64,000 nucleotides of DNA, taken from assembly GCA_031422315.1 (NCBI GenBank), contig JANOQN010000066.1, positions 62,001-126,000 on the forward strand. Direction: 5' to 3'. The notes under the pieces were generated by a model. It saw nothing but the letters and a program-made list of their open reading frames with translations. It ran no database searches and was not told where the DNA came from. Positions 1-8,821 of this stretch are shown here, piece by piece (positions within the stretch are counted from its first letter, which is position 1; each line of letters starts with the position of its first letter). Source of the stretch: JANNYA01 sp031422315. GTDB lineage: Bacteria > Pseudomonadota > Gammaproteobacteria > Xanthomonadales > SZUA-5. The position numbers were made by a program, and so were the translations under genes.

Positions 1-1
1 C

Positions 2-2017
2 TATACCAGCTGGTCTGATGTCACGATGGGCAGCTTGCGAACAATTGAGCTAGCCACCAATGTGGTTCGCACGCTGACGACTCAACCCGCTGTTTACGCC
101 AGCCCGAGCTACAGCAAAGATGGCAAGCAGCTAGTGTTTGCCATCAACGCTGGCGGTAATTTGATTGATTTTCGCTACGGGCAATTGGGCGGCGTTTACA
201 CCATGCCGGCTGCGGGCGGGGCGATGCTGAGAGTAGCGAAATCGGGCAGCCAGCCCATGTTTGATGCCAGCGGTGCGCGCGTTTTGTATTTGACCGGCGG
301 CGGCTTAGATAAAAAACTCATGAGCGTTGGACTAGCCGGTGAAGAGCCGCGCACGGTATTCAATCTCAAATACGCCGATTTTGCGGTGCCAAGCCCGGAT
401 GGCAAGTTCATTGCCTTCACTGAATTATTCGACGCGTATGTTGCGCCAATGCCTGCCACTGGCGCGGCAATCGACTTGAGCCGCGATACCAAAGCGCTGC
501 CAGTTGCTAAAGTCAGCCATGATGTCGGCAGCTATTTGCACTGGTCGGCGGACAGTTCGGCGCTGCATTGGATGGTCGGGAGGCGCTATTTCACTCGTGC
601 CTTGAATGAAACGCTGGCGTTTTTGCCGAACGCCCCGAAAACGCCGACAAAAGCGAAGGATTTGCCCGGCATTGATGTGGGTTTGAGTGTGCCGCTGGAT
701 CAGCCTAAAGCGGCTGATACTGTCGCGTTTACTAATGCGCGCATCATCACGATGAAAGGCAAGGAAGTGATCGAATGCGGCACGGTTCTGGTGCAAGGTG
801 CGAAAATCATTGCAGTCGGTGCCAATGTTGACGTGCCAACCGGCGCGCGCGTGATTGATGTGGCCGGTAAAACAATCATGCCTGGCATTGTCGATGCGCA
901 TGCGCACGCGAATCACTTTCACAACGGCCCGAGCGCGCAGGCGAACTGGACTTACTACGCGAATTTGGCCTTCGGCATTACCACCATGCACGACCCAAGC
1001 GCCAACACCCAAGAAGTGTTTAGCCAATCCGAGCTGGTCAAAGCCGGGCGCAACGTTGGCCCGCGCGTATTTTCCACCGGCACGATTTTGTACGGCGCTG
1101 ATGGCGATTTCAAAGCCGAAATTAACTCGCTTGATGATGCCAGAGCGCATTTACGCCGCCTAAAAGCGCAAGGCGCGTGGAGCGTAAAAAGCTACAACCA
1201 GCCGCGCCGCGATCAACGCCAGCAAATCAACCAGGCCGCACGCGAGCTGGGCATGACAGTAGTGATGGAAGGCGGCAGCACCTACAACCATAATTTGACG
1301 ATGATTTTGGACGGCTCCACCGGCATCGAACACAATCTGCCCGTCGCACCGCTCTACAAAGATGTGATCGACACCTGGAAAGCCACCGACGTGCGCAACA
1401 CGCCAACGTTGGTAGTGAACTACGGCGGCCTGAACGGCGAATATTGGTTCTACGAGCGCGACAAAATCTGGGAAAACAAAAAGCTGCTGCAATTTTTCCC
1501 GCGTGAAACGCTTGATGCGCGCAGCATCCGCCGGCAAGTAACACCAGAGTGGGATTACTACCATATCGAAGTCAGCAAAGCGGTCAAATCCTTAAGTGAT
1601 GCCGGTATCGGCATTCAAGTCGGCGGCCACGGCCAGCTGCAGGGGCTTGCGCCGCACTGGGAAATTTGGATGCTCGCCCAAGGCGGCATGAGCCCGCACG
1701 ACGCGCTCAAAGCCGCCACTATCAATGGCGCGGATTATCTTGGCTTAAGTCAAGATATCGGCAGCATTGAGCCCGGAAAACTGGCCGACTTAATCGTGCT
1801 GAATACCAATCCGCTCGAGAATATCCGCGCCACCGCCGACAGCAAGTACGTGATGGTCAACGGCCGCCTGTTCGACGCCGACACCATGAGCGAAATCGGC
1901 GGGTTAGCGCGCGCCAAACCTGAGTTCTACTGGCAGCGCCATGGCGGCGTGGCGGGCAAAGCGCTGCAGCAGCTGATGGGGCCAACAGCGGTTTGTCATT
2001 GTCCGAAGGGGCATTGA
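2..2017 (+). CDS. Secreted amidohydrolase with N-terminal beta-propeller, 5' partial
   Basis: The frame is open from base 2, so the true start lies upstream; the first in-window ATG at 26 is internal. The first 210 or so residues look like the end of a TolB/WD40-like propeller (repeated S-x-D-G-K blades such as YSKDGKQLVF and SPDGKFIAF). From about residue 235 an amidohydrolase domain begins: metal-binding DAHAHANHFH near residue 290, GGHGQ around 535, and the C-terminal GSIEPGKLADLIVLN typical of imidazolonepropionase-like hydrolases. Propeller-amidohydrolase proteins are usually about 1000-1100 residues and exported, so roughly 400 residues are missing here. The substrate cannot be told from sequence; a peptidase or amide hydrolase role is inference. 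Confidence 0.88.
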   Translation, partial: YTSWSDVTMGSLRTIELATNVVRTLTTQPAVYASPSYSKDGKQLVFAINAGGNLIDFRYGQLGGVYTMPAAGGAMLRVAKSGSQPMFDASGARVLYLTGGGLDKKLMSVGLAGEEPRTVFNLKYADFAVPSPDGKFIAFTELFDAYVAPMPATGAAIDLSRDTKALPVAKVSHDVGSYLHWSADSSALHWMVGRRYFTRALNETLAFLPNAPKTPTKAKDLPGIDVGLSVPLDQPKAADTVAFTNARIITMKGKEVIECGTVLVQGAKIIAVGANVDVPTGARVIDVAGKTIMPGIVDAHAHANHFHNGPSAQANWTYYANLAFGITTMHDPSANTQEVFSQSELVKAGRNVGPRVFSTGTILYGADGDFKAEINSLDDARAHLRRLKAQGAWSVKSYNQPRRDQRQQINQAARELGMTVVMEGGSTYNHNLTMILDGSTGIEHNLPVAPLYKDVIDTWKATDVRNTPTLVVNYGGLNGEYWFYERDKIWENKKLLQFFPRETLDARSIRRQVTPEWDYYHIEVSKAVKSLSDAGIGIQVGGHGQLQGLAPHWEIWMLAQGGMSPHDALKAATINGADYLGLSQDIGSIEPGKLADLIVLNTNPLENIRATADSKYVMVNGRLFDADTMSEIGGLARAKPEFYWQRHGGVAGKALQQLMGPTAVCHCPKGH

Positions 2018-2079
2018 GGGTTTAGTTTTCTGATGCGCGCTCAAGGCAGCGATTTTTTATTGAGGTGCTAAATTTGCCT

Positions 2080-2108
2080 CGTCATCTCCGCGAAGGCGGG
2101 GATGCAAG
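2080..2108. repeat. Half copy of dispersed GTCATCC hairpin repeat
   Basis: CTCGTCATCTCCGCGAAGG and the following GCGGGGAT match the left arm of the repeat seen complete at 8104-8246 and 25934-26078. The right arm is absent. The rest of 2018-2251 holds no gene I can support. Confidence 0.6.
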
Positions 2109-2251
2109 CGTGCCGCCAAACAGCAGCGTGTCAACAAGTTTCAGGATATAGGCGATTGCGCGCATGAGTTAGTTCGACGCGCCTTCGGCGGGGCACGCGC
2201 CTAAGTGCTGCAAATTTATCGAACTGCTGCGCGCGCGAAACGGGCGAGCGA

Positions 2252-2790
2252 TCAGCGAGTCACTAAACTGATAGCGAAAAACTGCGCCAGTGCTGCCAAC
2301 AAAAGTAATCGTGCCTTGGTCCAAATTGAGGTGTTTTGCGTGGGTTTACGCACCAACGCGCCGCCTAATACACGGTAGATCACCACCGGCGATATGCCCG
2401 CTTGCGCATTGATTGGAATCGTTCCCGATATCGCCAGCCAATGCTGCGTTGAGTTGTTGTTCGGCTCGCCCGCATCGTATGTAAACCAGCCGTCGAAAAA
2501 ATTACCCGGCAAGGTTTCGCTTGCAGATTTGACATTAAACATAAAGCCTTGATTGATCAAAAGTTTGCGGCGACGCATACCAAGAACCGGTTTGATTGCC
2601 AGCAAAACCGTTGCGCGCTGGCCTAGCATCGCGCCCGGGCTCCGTTGCAGCCGCATCCGTTTGGCAGGGTGCCCAGCCACCGGTTAAGCGCGATAGCGGC
2701 AGTACGCCGCGGATGCCGAAGCCGTCAGCTTCGGTATCGTCGAATTTGAATTCCAAAGTGGCATTGTTGCAGTCAAAAATCGTGCGTTGC
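2252..2790 (-). pseudogene. Remnant of secreted protein with tandem WFTYD-type domains
   Basis: Two reading frames each give half of a coherent product. The upstream half (about 2790 to 2551) reads RTIFDCNNATLEFKF, then GFGIRGVLPLSRLTGGW, then GSWYASPQTF. The downstream half (about 2557 to 2252) reads NQGFMFNVKSASETL, then GWFTYDAGEPNNN and HWLAISGTIP. The frames join if one copy of a 4-bp tandem duplication (TGAT TGAT, 2550-2557) is removed, giving SPQTF-NQGFMFNV. The pattern (W-F-T-Y-D, then a Cys-Asn segment, then IPL-x-RL) resembles domains I recall from secreted Xanthomonadales proteins. The 5' part of the gene is missing: recognisable sequence starts only a few bases after the selD stop, so it appears cut by the selD-bearing insert. 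Confidence 0.65.
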
Positions 2791-2793
2791 GTT

Positions 2794-3828
2794 TTAACCC
2801 AATAAATCAATGTGACCCGAATCGCCGGAACATACCTCGCCAATAACGTGCGATGCCATGCCGCAGGACGATAAGCCTTTAACAATTCTTTTTGAAACTG
2901 CGCGAGGAACACTTATCAGTAACCCTCCTGACACTTCAGAATCAAAAAAAACTGATTCCATTAGCGGAGTTAACTTGGTATGTAACTTGACGTGAGGCAA
3001 AACATACTCAATGTTATGTTCCATTTGACGTGAGTTTCCGGGATTGAGGTGGTATCGGACACTTCCGTAGATTGGAACCTGTGATGCTGATATTTTACAG
3101 GCAGTATCGCTTGCATACATAATATTGTACAAATGGCCGAGCAAGCCATATCCAGTGACATCTGTGCAAGCATTGACGACATTATTGGAAAGAAATTGGG
3201 CGGCTTTCATATTTGAATGTAACATTCCTTGAAGAACATCTTCGTGGTCTTTTTCAGCTAATCGGTCTGACTTCCATCGACCAATTGCCACGCTTGTTCC
3301 AAGGGGTTTAGTCACGATAAGAATGTCACCCGGTTGCGCACTTCTTTTATGTAAAGCCCGCCCGGGCATCGGTTCACCAAAAGCCGAAAAGCCTAAATAG
3401 AAATCAGATTGGTCGGTCAAAGTGTGGCCACCTACCAAAACAGCGCCTTCTGAAGAGAGCTCCTCAACCGCACCAGAAAGCGCTTCTACTGCTTCAGTTG
3501 AAGCCGCCGACATGCCAGTAGGTATCCCTAAAAAGCATAGTGCAAACCTTGGTACGCCTCCGCTAGCATACAGGTCGCTTAAAACGTGAAGGGCAGTTAC
3601 TCTTCCAAAGTCCCTAGGGCTTATGGTCATGGGTAAGACTACATCAACAGTGCTCAAAAATGTCTGATTCCCAATTTCAAATACTCCACAATCTGGAAAG
3701 TCTTTGGACATGCCCTGCATTAAAGCTGCGCCTTGCAAGGCGCCTACAGCGCCCAGCAGTTCTCGTAGCTGCAATGCAGGTGCTTTTTTGGAGCAGCCAC
3801 CGTCATGAGCCAAATCTATGAATCGCAT
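2794..3828 (-). CDS. selD: Selenophosphate synthetase (selenide, water dikinase)
   Basis: The 344-residue product has the normal SelD length. It carries the catalytic N-terminal GGCSKKAP (Cys12 with Lys15 at the C+3 position, as C17/K20 in E. coli), the metal/ATP segment TVDVVLPM followed by DFGR and SDLYASGG, the GGHT motif, and DVTGYGLLGHLYN. The family makes selenophosphate from selenide and ATP. It is the last gene of a three-gene operon, its ATG touching the stop of the two-TM gene. No selA, selB or tRNA-Sec is visible in the window, so its role here may be accessory. The DNA is clearly AT-richer than the neighbouring genes, which suggests transfer. Confidence 0.88.
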   Translation of the reverse strand: MRFIDLAHDGGCSKKAPALQLRELLGAVGALQGAALMQGMSKDFPDCGVFEIGNQTFLSTVDVVLPMTISPRDFGRVTALHVLSDLYASGGVPRFALCFLGIPTGMSAASTEAVEALSGAVEELSSEGAVLVGGHTLTDQSDFYLGFSAFGEPMPGRALHKRSAQPGDILIVTKPLGTSVAIGRWKSDRLAEKDHEDVLQGMLHSNMKAAQFLSNNVVNACTDVTGYGLLGHLYNIMYASDTACKISASQVPIYGSVRYHLNPGNSRQMEHNIEYVLPHVKLHTKLTPLMESVFFDSEVSGGLLISVPRAVSKRIVKGLSSCGMASHVIGEVCSGDSGHIDLLG

Positions 3829-4691
3829 TAGGCAGATTTGCTATTAAGTGAAATATTTCTAATTGCTTCCCATTCAACTTGAGTTGGCGCGCTGGCTCTT
3901 TGCCATTCGCTTTCAAATAAGCACTGGAATGCGTTTTTAAACCCCCATTTTTTGGAAGGGACGCCTTGGAACACTAATAATGGTGTGTCTAAGCTTTCGC
4001 CATAGCCATCCTGTTGATAATGACCAACAATGCACTCCTTTGAGTCCAAAATTATCAACCGAAGCGTCGCCACATGCTTATAAGTACGAACTTCAAAACG
4101 TTGATTCTCTTGCAATGCACTATCCATATATTTTTTCAAAGTGACAAGACTTTCTGCGTTTTCTTTGGCCTTCTTGAAATTCTTTTCTTCGGCAGTGCTG
4201 TGCAAGTATATTGGGCATGATGTTAAAAAACGAACGCAGCCACCATTCGCATGAATTTGCCTGAATTTTTCACGAGCTTTCTGTTCTGAGATGCCATGCG
4301 TCCATTTTCCACAACCATTTCCCATCACAGCTAGGTCGTTAATCTCAATGCGTTCGAAGATTTTTACGGGCATGTACTCTGAAAAGGAGTTTTTTTCGAA
4401 AAAGTCGACCAAGTCTGTTTTATCAGTAATTTTCGCCCAACGGCTAAGTGGTTCCAATGTCAAATTATGTAGCTTCAATCGACGCTGATTGAGTACCACT
4501 TTAGCTAGGACAAACAAAACGATTAACGCAACGACCAATCCGCCAATTACCCGCCAACTTAGTGCCGTAAAGTAATTGGAAAAGGACGCTGCTAATGCCA
4601 GGTACACGCCGAAGGCCTTGTCAGAAGTGACCCAAGCAAACCTTTTCGCAGCTTTAGCAGCTGAATAGCTATCAGACGTTTCGGGCATCAT
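3828..4691 (-). CDS. Two-TM protein with C-terminal PLD-like or DUF5919-like domain
   Basis: The product is about 287 residues. It has two hydrophobic segments near the N-terminus (AFGVYLALAASFSNYF and IGGLVVALIVLFVLAKVVL), then a soluble domain of about 215 residues with EINDLAVMGNGCGKW, GGCVRFLTSCPIYL and HVATLRLIILDSKECIVG. The H-x-(hydrophobic)-D pattern followed by a short strand and TPLLVF resembles degenerate phospholipase-D-like domains; this assignment is tentative. The ATG pair at 4691/4688 follows a GGGGG purine run. It lies 25 bp after the NUDIX stop and meets selD, so the three genes are probably one transcript. A membrane-anchored effector or sensor is a plausible role but is inference. 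Confidence 0.6.
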   Translation of the reverse strand: MMPETSDSYSAAKAAKRFAWVTSDKAFGVYLALAASFSNYFTALSWRVIGGLVVALIVLFVLAKVVLNQRRLKLHNLTLEPLSRWAKITDKTDLVDFFEKNSFSEYMPVKIFERIEINDLAVMGNGCGKWTHGISEQKAREKFRQIHANGGCVRFLTSCPIYLHSTAEEKNFKKAKENAESLVTLKKYMDSALQENQRFEVRTYKHVATLRLIILDSKECIVGHYQQDGYGESLDTPLLVFQGVPSKKWGFKNAFQCLFESEWQRASAPTQVEWEAIRNISLNSKSA

Positions 4692-4716
4692 TTCCCCCAA
4701 TCAAAATATTCGGCAT

Positions 4717-5217
4717 TTACCTAGAAAAGTACCTTAACAAAGCTAAGGCAGAGATCTCTTCACGAATTTCACCGTTGATCGCCATAGCTTTAGCTTCTTC
4801 AGTTGAGAACCATGCAACCGATATATCTTCGCCTTCACTAAGTTCTGCTTTTTCGATTTGGAGATTGGTTGCCAAAAGGAAATGGCGATTGAATCGAACA
4901 GTTGCATCGGGCGTCGTGGTTGAAAGGTATTGCCATGATTTTGCAACTACCCCTGTTTCTTCTCTCAACTCACGCGCAGCAGCCTCCAAAATTGGTTCAT
5001 CTGGAAAGTCCAGTTTTCCACCGGGCAGTCTCCAATCAAAACCCTGCAACTCATGACGAAACTCTCGGGTCAGCAAAATCTTCCCTGCTGCGTTTTGTGC
5101 AATTGTTCGAGTACCATCAATGCGCCAGACGTATTCAAAGGTTCGGAACTTTCCTGGTTCAACCTCGACTGACTCATGAAATGCAGAAAAATGTATACCC
5201 TGCCATACCGGCTTCAT
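4717..5217 (-). CDS. NUDIX hydrolase, ADP-ribose pyrophosphatase-like
   Basis: The 166-residue protein contains the NUDIX box: LPGGKLDFPDEP followed by AAARELREETGVV, as in ADP-ribose pyrophosphatases (LPGGK ... AARELxEETG). NUDIX enzymes cleave nucleoside diphosphates linked to another moiety; the exact substrate here is unknown. It is the first gene of the NUDIX / two-TM / SelD operon. The promoter should lie in the AT-rich 5218-5518 stretch, but I could not fix a convincing -35/-10 pair. The ATG at 5217 fits family length. Confidence 0.85.
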   Translation of the reverse strand: MKPVWQGIHFSAFHESVEVEPGKFRTFEYVWRIDGTRTIAQNAAGKILLTREFRHELQGFDWRLPGGKLDFPDEPILEAAARELREETGVVAKSWQYLSTTTPDATVRFNRHFLLATNLQIEKAELSEGEDISVAWFSTEEAKAMAINGEIREEISALALLRYFSR

Positions 5218-5543
5218 AGACGTTACCTAATAAATTTATAAAATTCAAACTCGTCAGATGGTAGCCGAATCGGGCTTGGCCTGGCAATTAGCTGTGTTAG
5301 CTTTCCGAACTTGTAACGGTTCGGATGAAAAACAAGTTGAGCTAGTCGGAACACACCCGTTTGTCAGTAATGATTCACTAGGTATCAAAAATCTGCTCGA
5401 CAAAAAGCCGTCTTCCGAAAAAAAACACGCTAGATTTTTTCTTACGTTAAAAAGCATGATTTTTATCTTTAAAATGTGTGGCTGTAAACGCTTGCGCCAC
5501 TCAATCACTTGGCAAAAATACTAGACGCGCTAGTATGCTCAGC
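5218..5543. promoter_or_regulatory. Leader region of NUDIX operon with palindrome
   Basis: This AT-rich stretch has no supported gene. It ends with a perfect 6-bp inverted repeat TACTAG-N5-CTAGTA at 5519-5535, which may be a protein-binding site or the edge of the inserted segment. The short open frames here look spurious. Confidence 0.35.
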
Positions 5544-5791
5544 TCAAACGAGTTGGATGACTTCGATAATATCACTCGACGCAAAGCCTTTGTCATTGGT
5601 GAGAAAGAACGAACTTACAGCTGGCTAAGCTGGCGGTCGCGTAATGCAGCGCGTCAACCAATTTTATATTGTGCTTAGGTGCAAGCTCAGCGGCCAGCTG
5701 GCTTCAATCTCGTGCTCAGAATCGCCCTAAAGGCCCCGTCCGCTGCCAGAAAATCGCGCTTACCCTCAGTGCGTTTGCTAGGAATAAGCAT
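5544..5791 (-). pseudogene. PIN-domain toxin remnant (VapC-like)
   Basis: The 3' part reads LAPKHNIKLVDALHYATA, then SLASCKFV, and, after a frame change, LTNDKGFASSDIIEVIQLV. This is the typical C-terminal half of a PIN RNase (D-A-L-H-Y-A-T-A and F-V-L-T-N-D-K-x-F). The frame change is a 4-bp tandem duplication (AGAA AGAA, 5602-5609); removing one copy restores FVLTNDKGF. The N-terminal half is eroded: the ATG at 5791 overlaps the antitoxin stop but leads into a frame that soon stops. The toxin is therefore dead. Confidence 0.7.
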
Positions 5792-5940
5792 CAAAACCCC
5801 GTTACCCAAACTAACTCAATCAGATCGTTAGTACTGACTTGGTTTTTCAGCCGCCATTCTTGCAAAACTTCGGCTGGGATGGTGAGTTGGCCTTTTTCTC
5901 TAAGTTTGATTTTGGAACACGCCGCTGATCCGTGAGAATT
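5791..5940 (-). pseudogene. AbrB/SpoVT-type antitoxin remnant
   Basis: The minus strand reads CSKIKLREKGQLTIPAEVLQ and then EWRLKNQVSTNDLIELVW, the swapped-hairpin AbrB fold signature (K-G-Q-x-T-I-P). The stop overlaps the ATG of the PIN remnant, the usual antitoxin-toxin arrangement. No good start codon is found before an upstream stop near 5957, so the 5' end is probably damaged. Confidence 0.65.
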
Positions 5941-5959
5941 CTCAAAGACAATCTCTACT

Positions 5960-6346
5960 CAAGAAACCAGGGAAAAGCAATTAAACACGAAAAACCAAGT
6001 CCCGCGTGCGGTGGTTCCGGTAAATCGCAAATCGTAAAAGCCATTTTCTTGGCTGCTTTCGCTTGATCCTTCACCTGGTGCGGGCAGCACGAATCGCTCA
6101 ACAACGCAGGCTCGATTCGGTATTTAATTCTAACGGGGGACGAAACCCAATCTCGAACTAATTCCGGTGGTCTGCGCCGCTTCGCGGCTGCGACACACCG
6201 ACTACCTTCAGCGATCCCTGCGGGATCGCTGTGCCCGAGTTTTAACCATGCTTTTGTTAGTACTCGACCACGCCCTTGGAAAGGCGAATGGTGACCGACC
6301 TCTTATGCTTCGACCCGCAAGCATAGGGGCGCGACTGCGATTCGAA
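5960..6346. other. Degraded intergenic stretch with hairpins
   Basis: No intact gene is seen. On the minus strand about 6120-5957 reads ENGFYDLRFTGTTARG and then TWFFVFNC, possibly a scrap of a secreted protein. A perfect 10-bp stem with a 3-base loop (CAGCGATCCC-TGC-GGGATCGCTG) lies at 6209-6231, preceded by a GC hairpin (GCCGCTTCGCGGC) near 6176-6188. These look REP-like rather than terminators. Confidence 0.45.
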
Positions 6347-7315
6347 CTACTTCGCCGCCACTACCGGCTTAAGAAACTTTAGCGTCATACGGTCAGATTC
6401 GCCGATCGCATCGTATTTTGTACGATCAAACTTTGGATCGTTGGCGTCTGCGCCTTCACTGTAGGGGCGCGTACGTGCGGTCGGCTGTAGGGTCCACACG
6501 CCGAAAGGATGATCTTTGGTATCGGCTGGATTGGCGTTGATTTCTGAGCTGGCTTCCAGCACGAATCCGGCCTTTTCGGCCAATGCGACTACGCTTGATT
6601 GCATCACATAGCCCGAGCTTGTGCCTTTCAGCGTGTCGTCCGCCGGCGTGCCTTCGTTAGCGCGGTGCTGTTCGATGGCTAAAATGCCTCCTGGCTTTAG
6701 CGCTTGGAAAAAATCCGCGAACATTTTGTCGGCAACTTTGCCGTTGATCCATCCGTGTACTGAGCGCGCTGACATGATGAAGTCAAAACTCTCGCTGGGA
6801 AGCGGCGCTGATTTTGCGCCAAAGTTGACCAGATTGACGCTGCCATATACCTCTGGCTTGCCAGCAAAACGAGCGGCAAATGCCTCGCGGGATTTTTTCG
6901 CGGTTGCAGGCAACTCTGGGTTGCCTAAATCAGCTGCGGTGGCGTTAAAGGTGCCGCCGTTGGCATGCGCGAACGGGGCAAGAATCTCGGTCCACCAGCC
7001 ACCACCGGGTTGAACTTCAAGAATGTTCATGCCGGGCGCCAAACCCCAAAATTCTAACGTAGCTAATGGATGGCGCGCGCTGTCGCGGCTTTTATCTTCC
7101 GCTGTTCGCCAAGCGCCATCAATCGCTGCGGCGATCAATGTCGGCGCTGCTGTTTGCACGGGAATGGCTGGGCTTTCGCTGGATTTGGGGGCGTCAACGT
7201 TGGGTGCGGTATGCGTGGCAGGTTCTGGGCTGGTAGCAACGGGTGACTCGGGTGCGTCTCCGCAGGCCATCAAACTGATGGCGCAAAAACTAATTAAAAA
7301 ACGACGAGCATGCAT
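6347..7315 (-). CDS. Exported lipoprotein methyltransferase (COG4798-like)
   Basis: The 322-residue product starts with a signal peptide ending in a lipobox (ISLMAC, Cys18), so it is probably a lipoprotein. A Ser/Pro/Thr-rich linker follows to about residue 60, then a class I SAM methyltransferase-like domain: GMNILEVQPGGGWWTEIL (motif I), FDFIMSARSVHGW, and ALKPGGILAIEQHRA. Periplasmic or exported predicted methyltransferases of this type are known but uncharacterised; SAM is not expected outside the cytoplasm, so the real activity is uncertain. The gene is monocistronic as far as I can see. Confidence 0.8.
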   Translation of the reverse strand: MHARRFLISFCAISLMACGDAPESPVATSPEPATHTAPNVDAPKSSESPAIPVQTAAPTLIAAAIDGAWRTAEDKSRDSARHPLATLEFWGLAPGMNILEVQPGGGWWTEILAPFAHANGGTFNATAADLGNPELPATAKKSREAFAARFAGKPEVYGSVNLVNFGAKSAPLPSESFDFIMSARSVHGWINGKVADKMFADFFQALKPGGILAIEQHRANEGTPADDTLKGTSSGYVMQSSVVALAEKAGFVLEASSEINANPADTKDHPFGVWTLQPTARTRPYSEGADANDPKFDRTKYDAIGESDRMTLKFLKPVVAAK

Positions 7316-7435
7316 GGCAAATACCTCTAATGTGAGTGCGGGGGTTTTTAGTCAATGAAGCGTGCAGCAAAGTTCGGCTGATTCGCAAGCCGCGTAGGAT
7401 TACGCCAGCATCCGTGAAATACAAGTGCAAAGCGA

Positions 7436-8083
7436 TTGCTCGATTTGCCTCAATTTGTTAGTTTGAAATTTTCGGGGTATGCCATCAAGCTATTTTTTCT
7501 GACCTTTTTTGCGGCGGCGGCTTTGCAGGCTACTGAGCCGAGCAAACAGATCGCCCATAACGTCGCCACAGCTAGCGAACTCGCCGCTCGTTGCGATGCG
7601 CTGGCTGCGCACCCATTTGACATTACCAAGCCCGCCAACGTTGCAGGTGTGGATTTCTACGATTTGAATGCCGAAACAGCGCTGCTAGCTTGTCAGGCCG
7701 CTTTTGCCAATAACCCAACACCGCGTTTGCAGTTCCAGCTTGCGCGCGCGTTGGAGGCCAATAAATTGGTTGACTTAGCACGCGCAGGTTTTTTAGCAGC
7801 AGCCGAACAAGGCCACCGCCGCGCGATGTTTTCTTTGGGCTACAGCTATTGGGACGATGAAATAGGCAGCTATAAGCCCGAAAAAGCGCTGCCCTGGTTT
7901 ACCAAGGCGGCTGAAGCTGGTGAAACCGATGCCATGTTTAATATCGCCTCGGCCCACTTGAACGGCATTGTTGTCAAAAAAAGCAAAGCGCAAGCGCTGG
8001 TTTGGTTCAAAAAGTCCGCGCAAAACGGTGACGAAGAAGCGCTGGCTTGGGTTGAGATGTTGGAATCGGAGTTGGCAGAGTAG
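7436..8083 (+). CDS. Exported Sel1/TPR-repeat protein
   Basis: The 215-residue protein has an N-terminal hydrophobic signal (IKLFFLTFFAAAALQA) and at least two Sel1-like repeats: AAEQGHRRAMFSLGYSYWDD and AAEAGETDAMFNIASAHLNG, with ALVWFKKSAQNGDEEAL at the end. Such repeats form helical protein-protein scaffolds. No ATG precedes the signal in frame; a TTG at 7436 or a nearby alternative codon must be used, so the start is uncertain. Confidence 0.72.
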   Translation: MLDLPQFVSLKFSGYAIKLFFLTFFAAAALQATEPSKQIAHNVATASELAARCDALAAHPFDITKPANVAGVDFYDLNAETALLACQAAFANNPTPRLQFQLARALEANKLVDLARAGFLAAAEQGHRRAMFSLGYSYWDDEIGSYKPEKALPWFTKAAEAGETDAMFNIASAHLNGIVVKKSKAQALVWFKKSAQNGDEEALAWVEMLESELAE

Positions 8084-8103
8084 GGTGCGCAAATCGTGCC
8101 TCT

Positions 8104-8246
8104 CGTCATCCACGCGAAGGCGGGGATCCAGTACAGGTGTCAAAAACTTGTTAGGGTTTTAAAAGCACCGAACTATTGGCGTTTTTACATTGATAAGCAC
8201 GCTGAAAGTTCGGTGAGCCTGGATTCCCGCCTATGTGGGAATGACG
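8104..8246. repeat. Dispersed repeat with inverted GTCATCC ends
   Basis: The left arm (GTCATCCACGCGAAGGCGGG, then GATCCAG) and the right arm (CTGGATTCCCGCCTATGTGG, then GAATGAC) are imperfect inverted repeats bounding about 85 bp. The same arrangement is at 25934-26078, and half copies are at 2080, 15724 and 43517. It is MITE/REP-like and has no coding capacity. Confidence 0.75.
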
Positions 8247-8297
8247 ATGTAGCAACCGAAAGCAAATTGGTCAGCTCAAATTTGGCAGCTTCAAGCG

Positions 8298-8804
8298 CTA
8301 AAAATTCGCCGAATCCAACGCATTTTGCTGCAAACGTTGGCGGATGCGTTCAATTCGGGCGCGGTTGACGCCAAAATCGCGAATTCCGATCCGAGATTTC
8401 GAGTGAAAATGCACGGTGCCGCTGGAATCAAGCGCGAATCGGGCGTCGTCTGGGAAGCGGAAAATTGCGGTTCTAAAAGTCACGTCAATCCGGCCTTTGC
8501 TTTCAAACGCGACCTGGACATTGGTTTCCGCGCGAATCGCAGCTGCTAAATCGGCCTGCATGGCAGGCAGTGAACCTTGAATGGTTATGGCTTCTGCGCC
8601 AAGTTCTGGCTCTGTATTTAGCGAGCTTACGCAGTTTTGCTCAGATGATTGGCATGCTTTGATTGCAAGGCCAATTCCGAATCCGTAGGGCTTTGGTGCG
8701 ACGTAAATGTACGCAAATGCAACCGTCAAGCCCAACAAAACGGCCGCGCCAATGGCCCACGCTTTGATTGAAGCATGCGGTGCCTGCGAAGCGTCAGCAG
8801 GCAC
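8298..8804 (-). CDS. DUF1499 family membrane-anchored protein
   Basis: The 168-residue protein has one N-terminal TM segment (AWAIGAAVLLGLTVAFAYIYV). The remainder matches the DUF1499 pattern: IDVTFRTAIFRFPDDARFAL, then VHFHSKSRIGIRDFGVNRAR, then IERIRQRL. The function of the family is unknown. It lies 17 bp downstream of the marR-like gene, suggesting co-transcription. Confidence 0.8.
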   Translation of the reverse strand: MPADASQAPHASIKAWAIGAAVLLGLTVAFAYIYVAPKPYGFGIGLAIKACQSSEQNCVSSLNTEPELGAEAITIQGSLPAMQADLAAAIRAETNVQVAFESKGRIDVTFRTAIFRFPDDARFALDSSGTVHFHSKSRIGIRDFGVNRARIERIRQRLQQNALDSANF

Positions 8805-8821
8805 TGGCTAGTCCAACGTGG

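Noticed and set aside
425..1150. Long open frame on the minus strand inside the amidohydrolase gene
   Set aside because: It is Arg/His-rich without domain signatures and antisense to a clear coding sequence; a codon-bias shadow.
5254..5524. 88-codon plus-strand frame upstream of the NUDIX operon
   Set aside because: No ribosome-binding site, no family resemblance, and low-complexity AT-rich composition.
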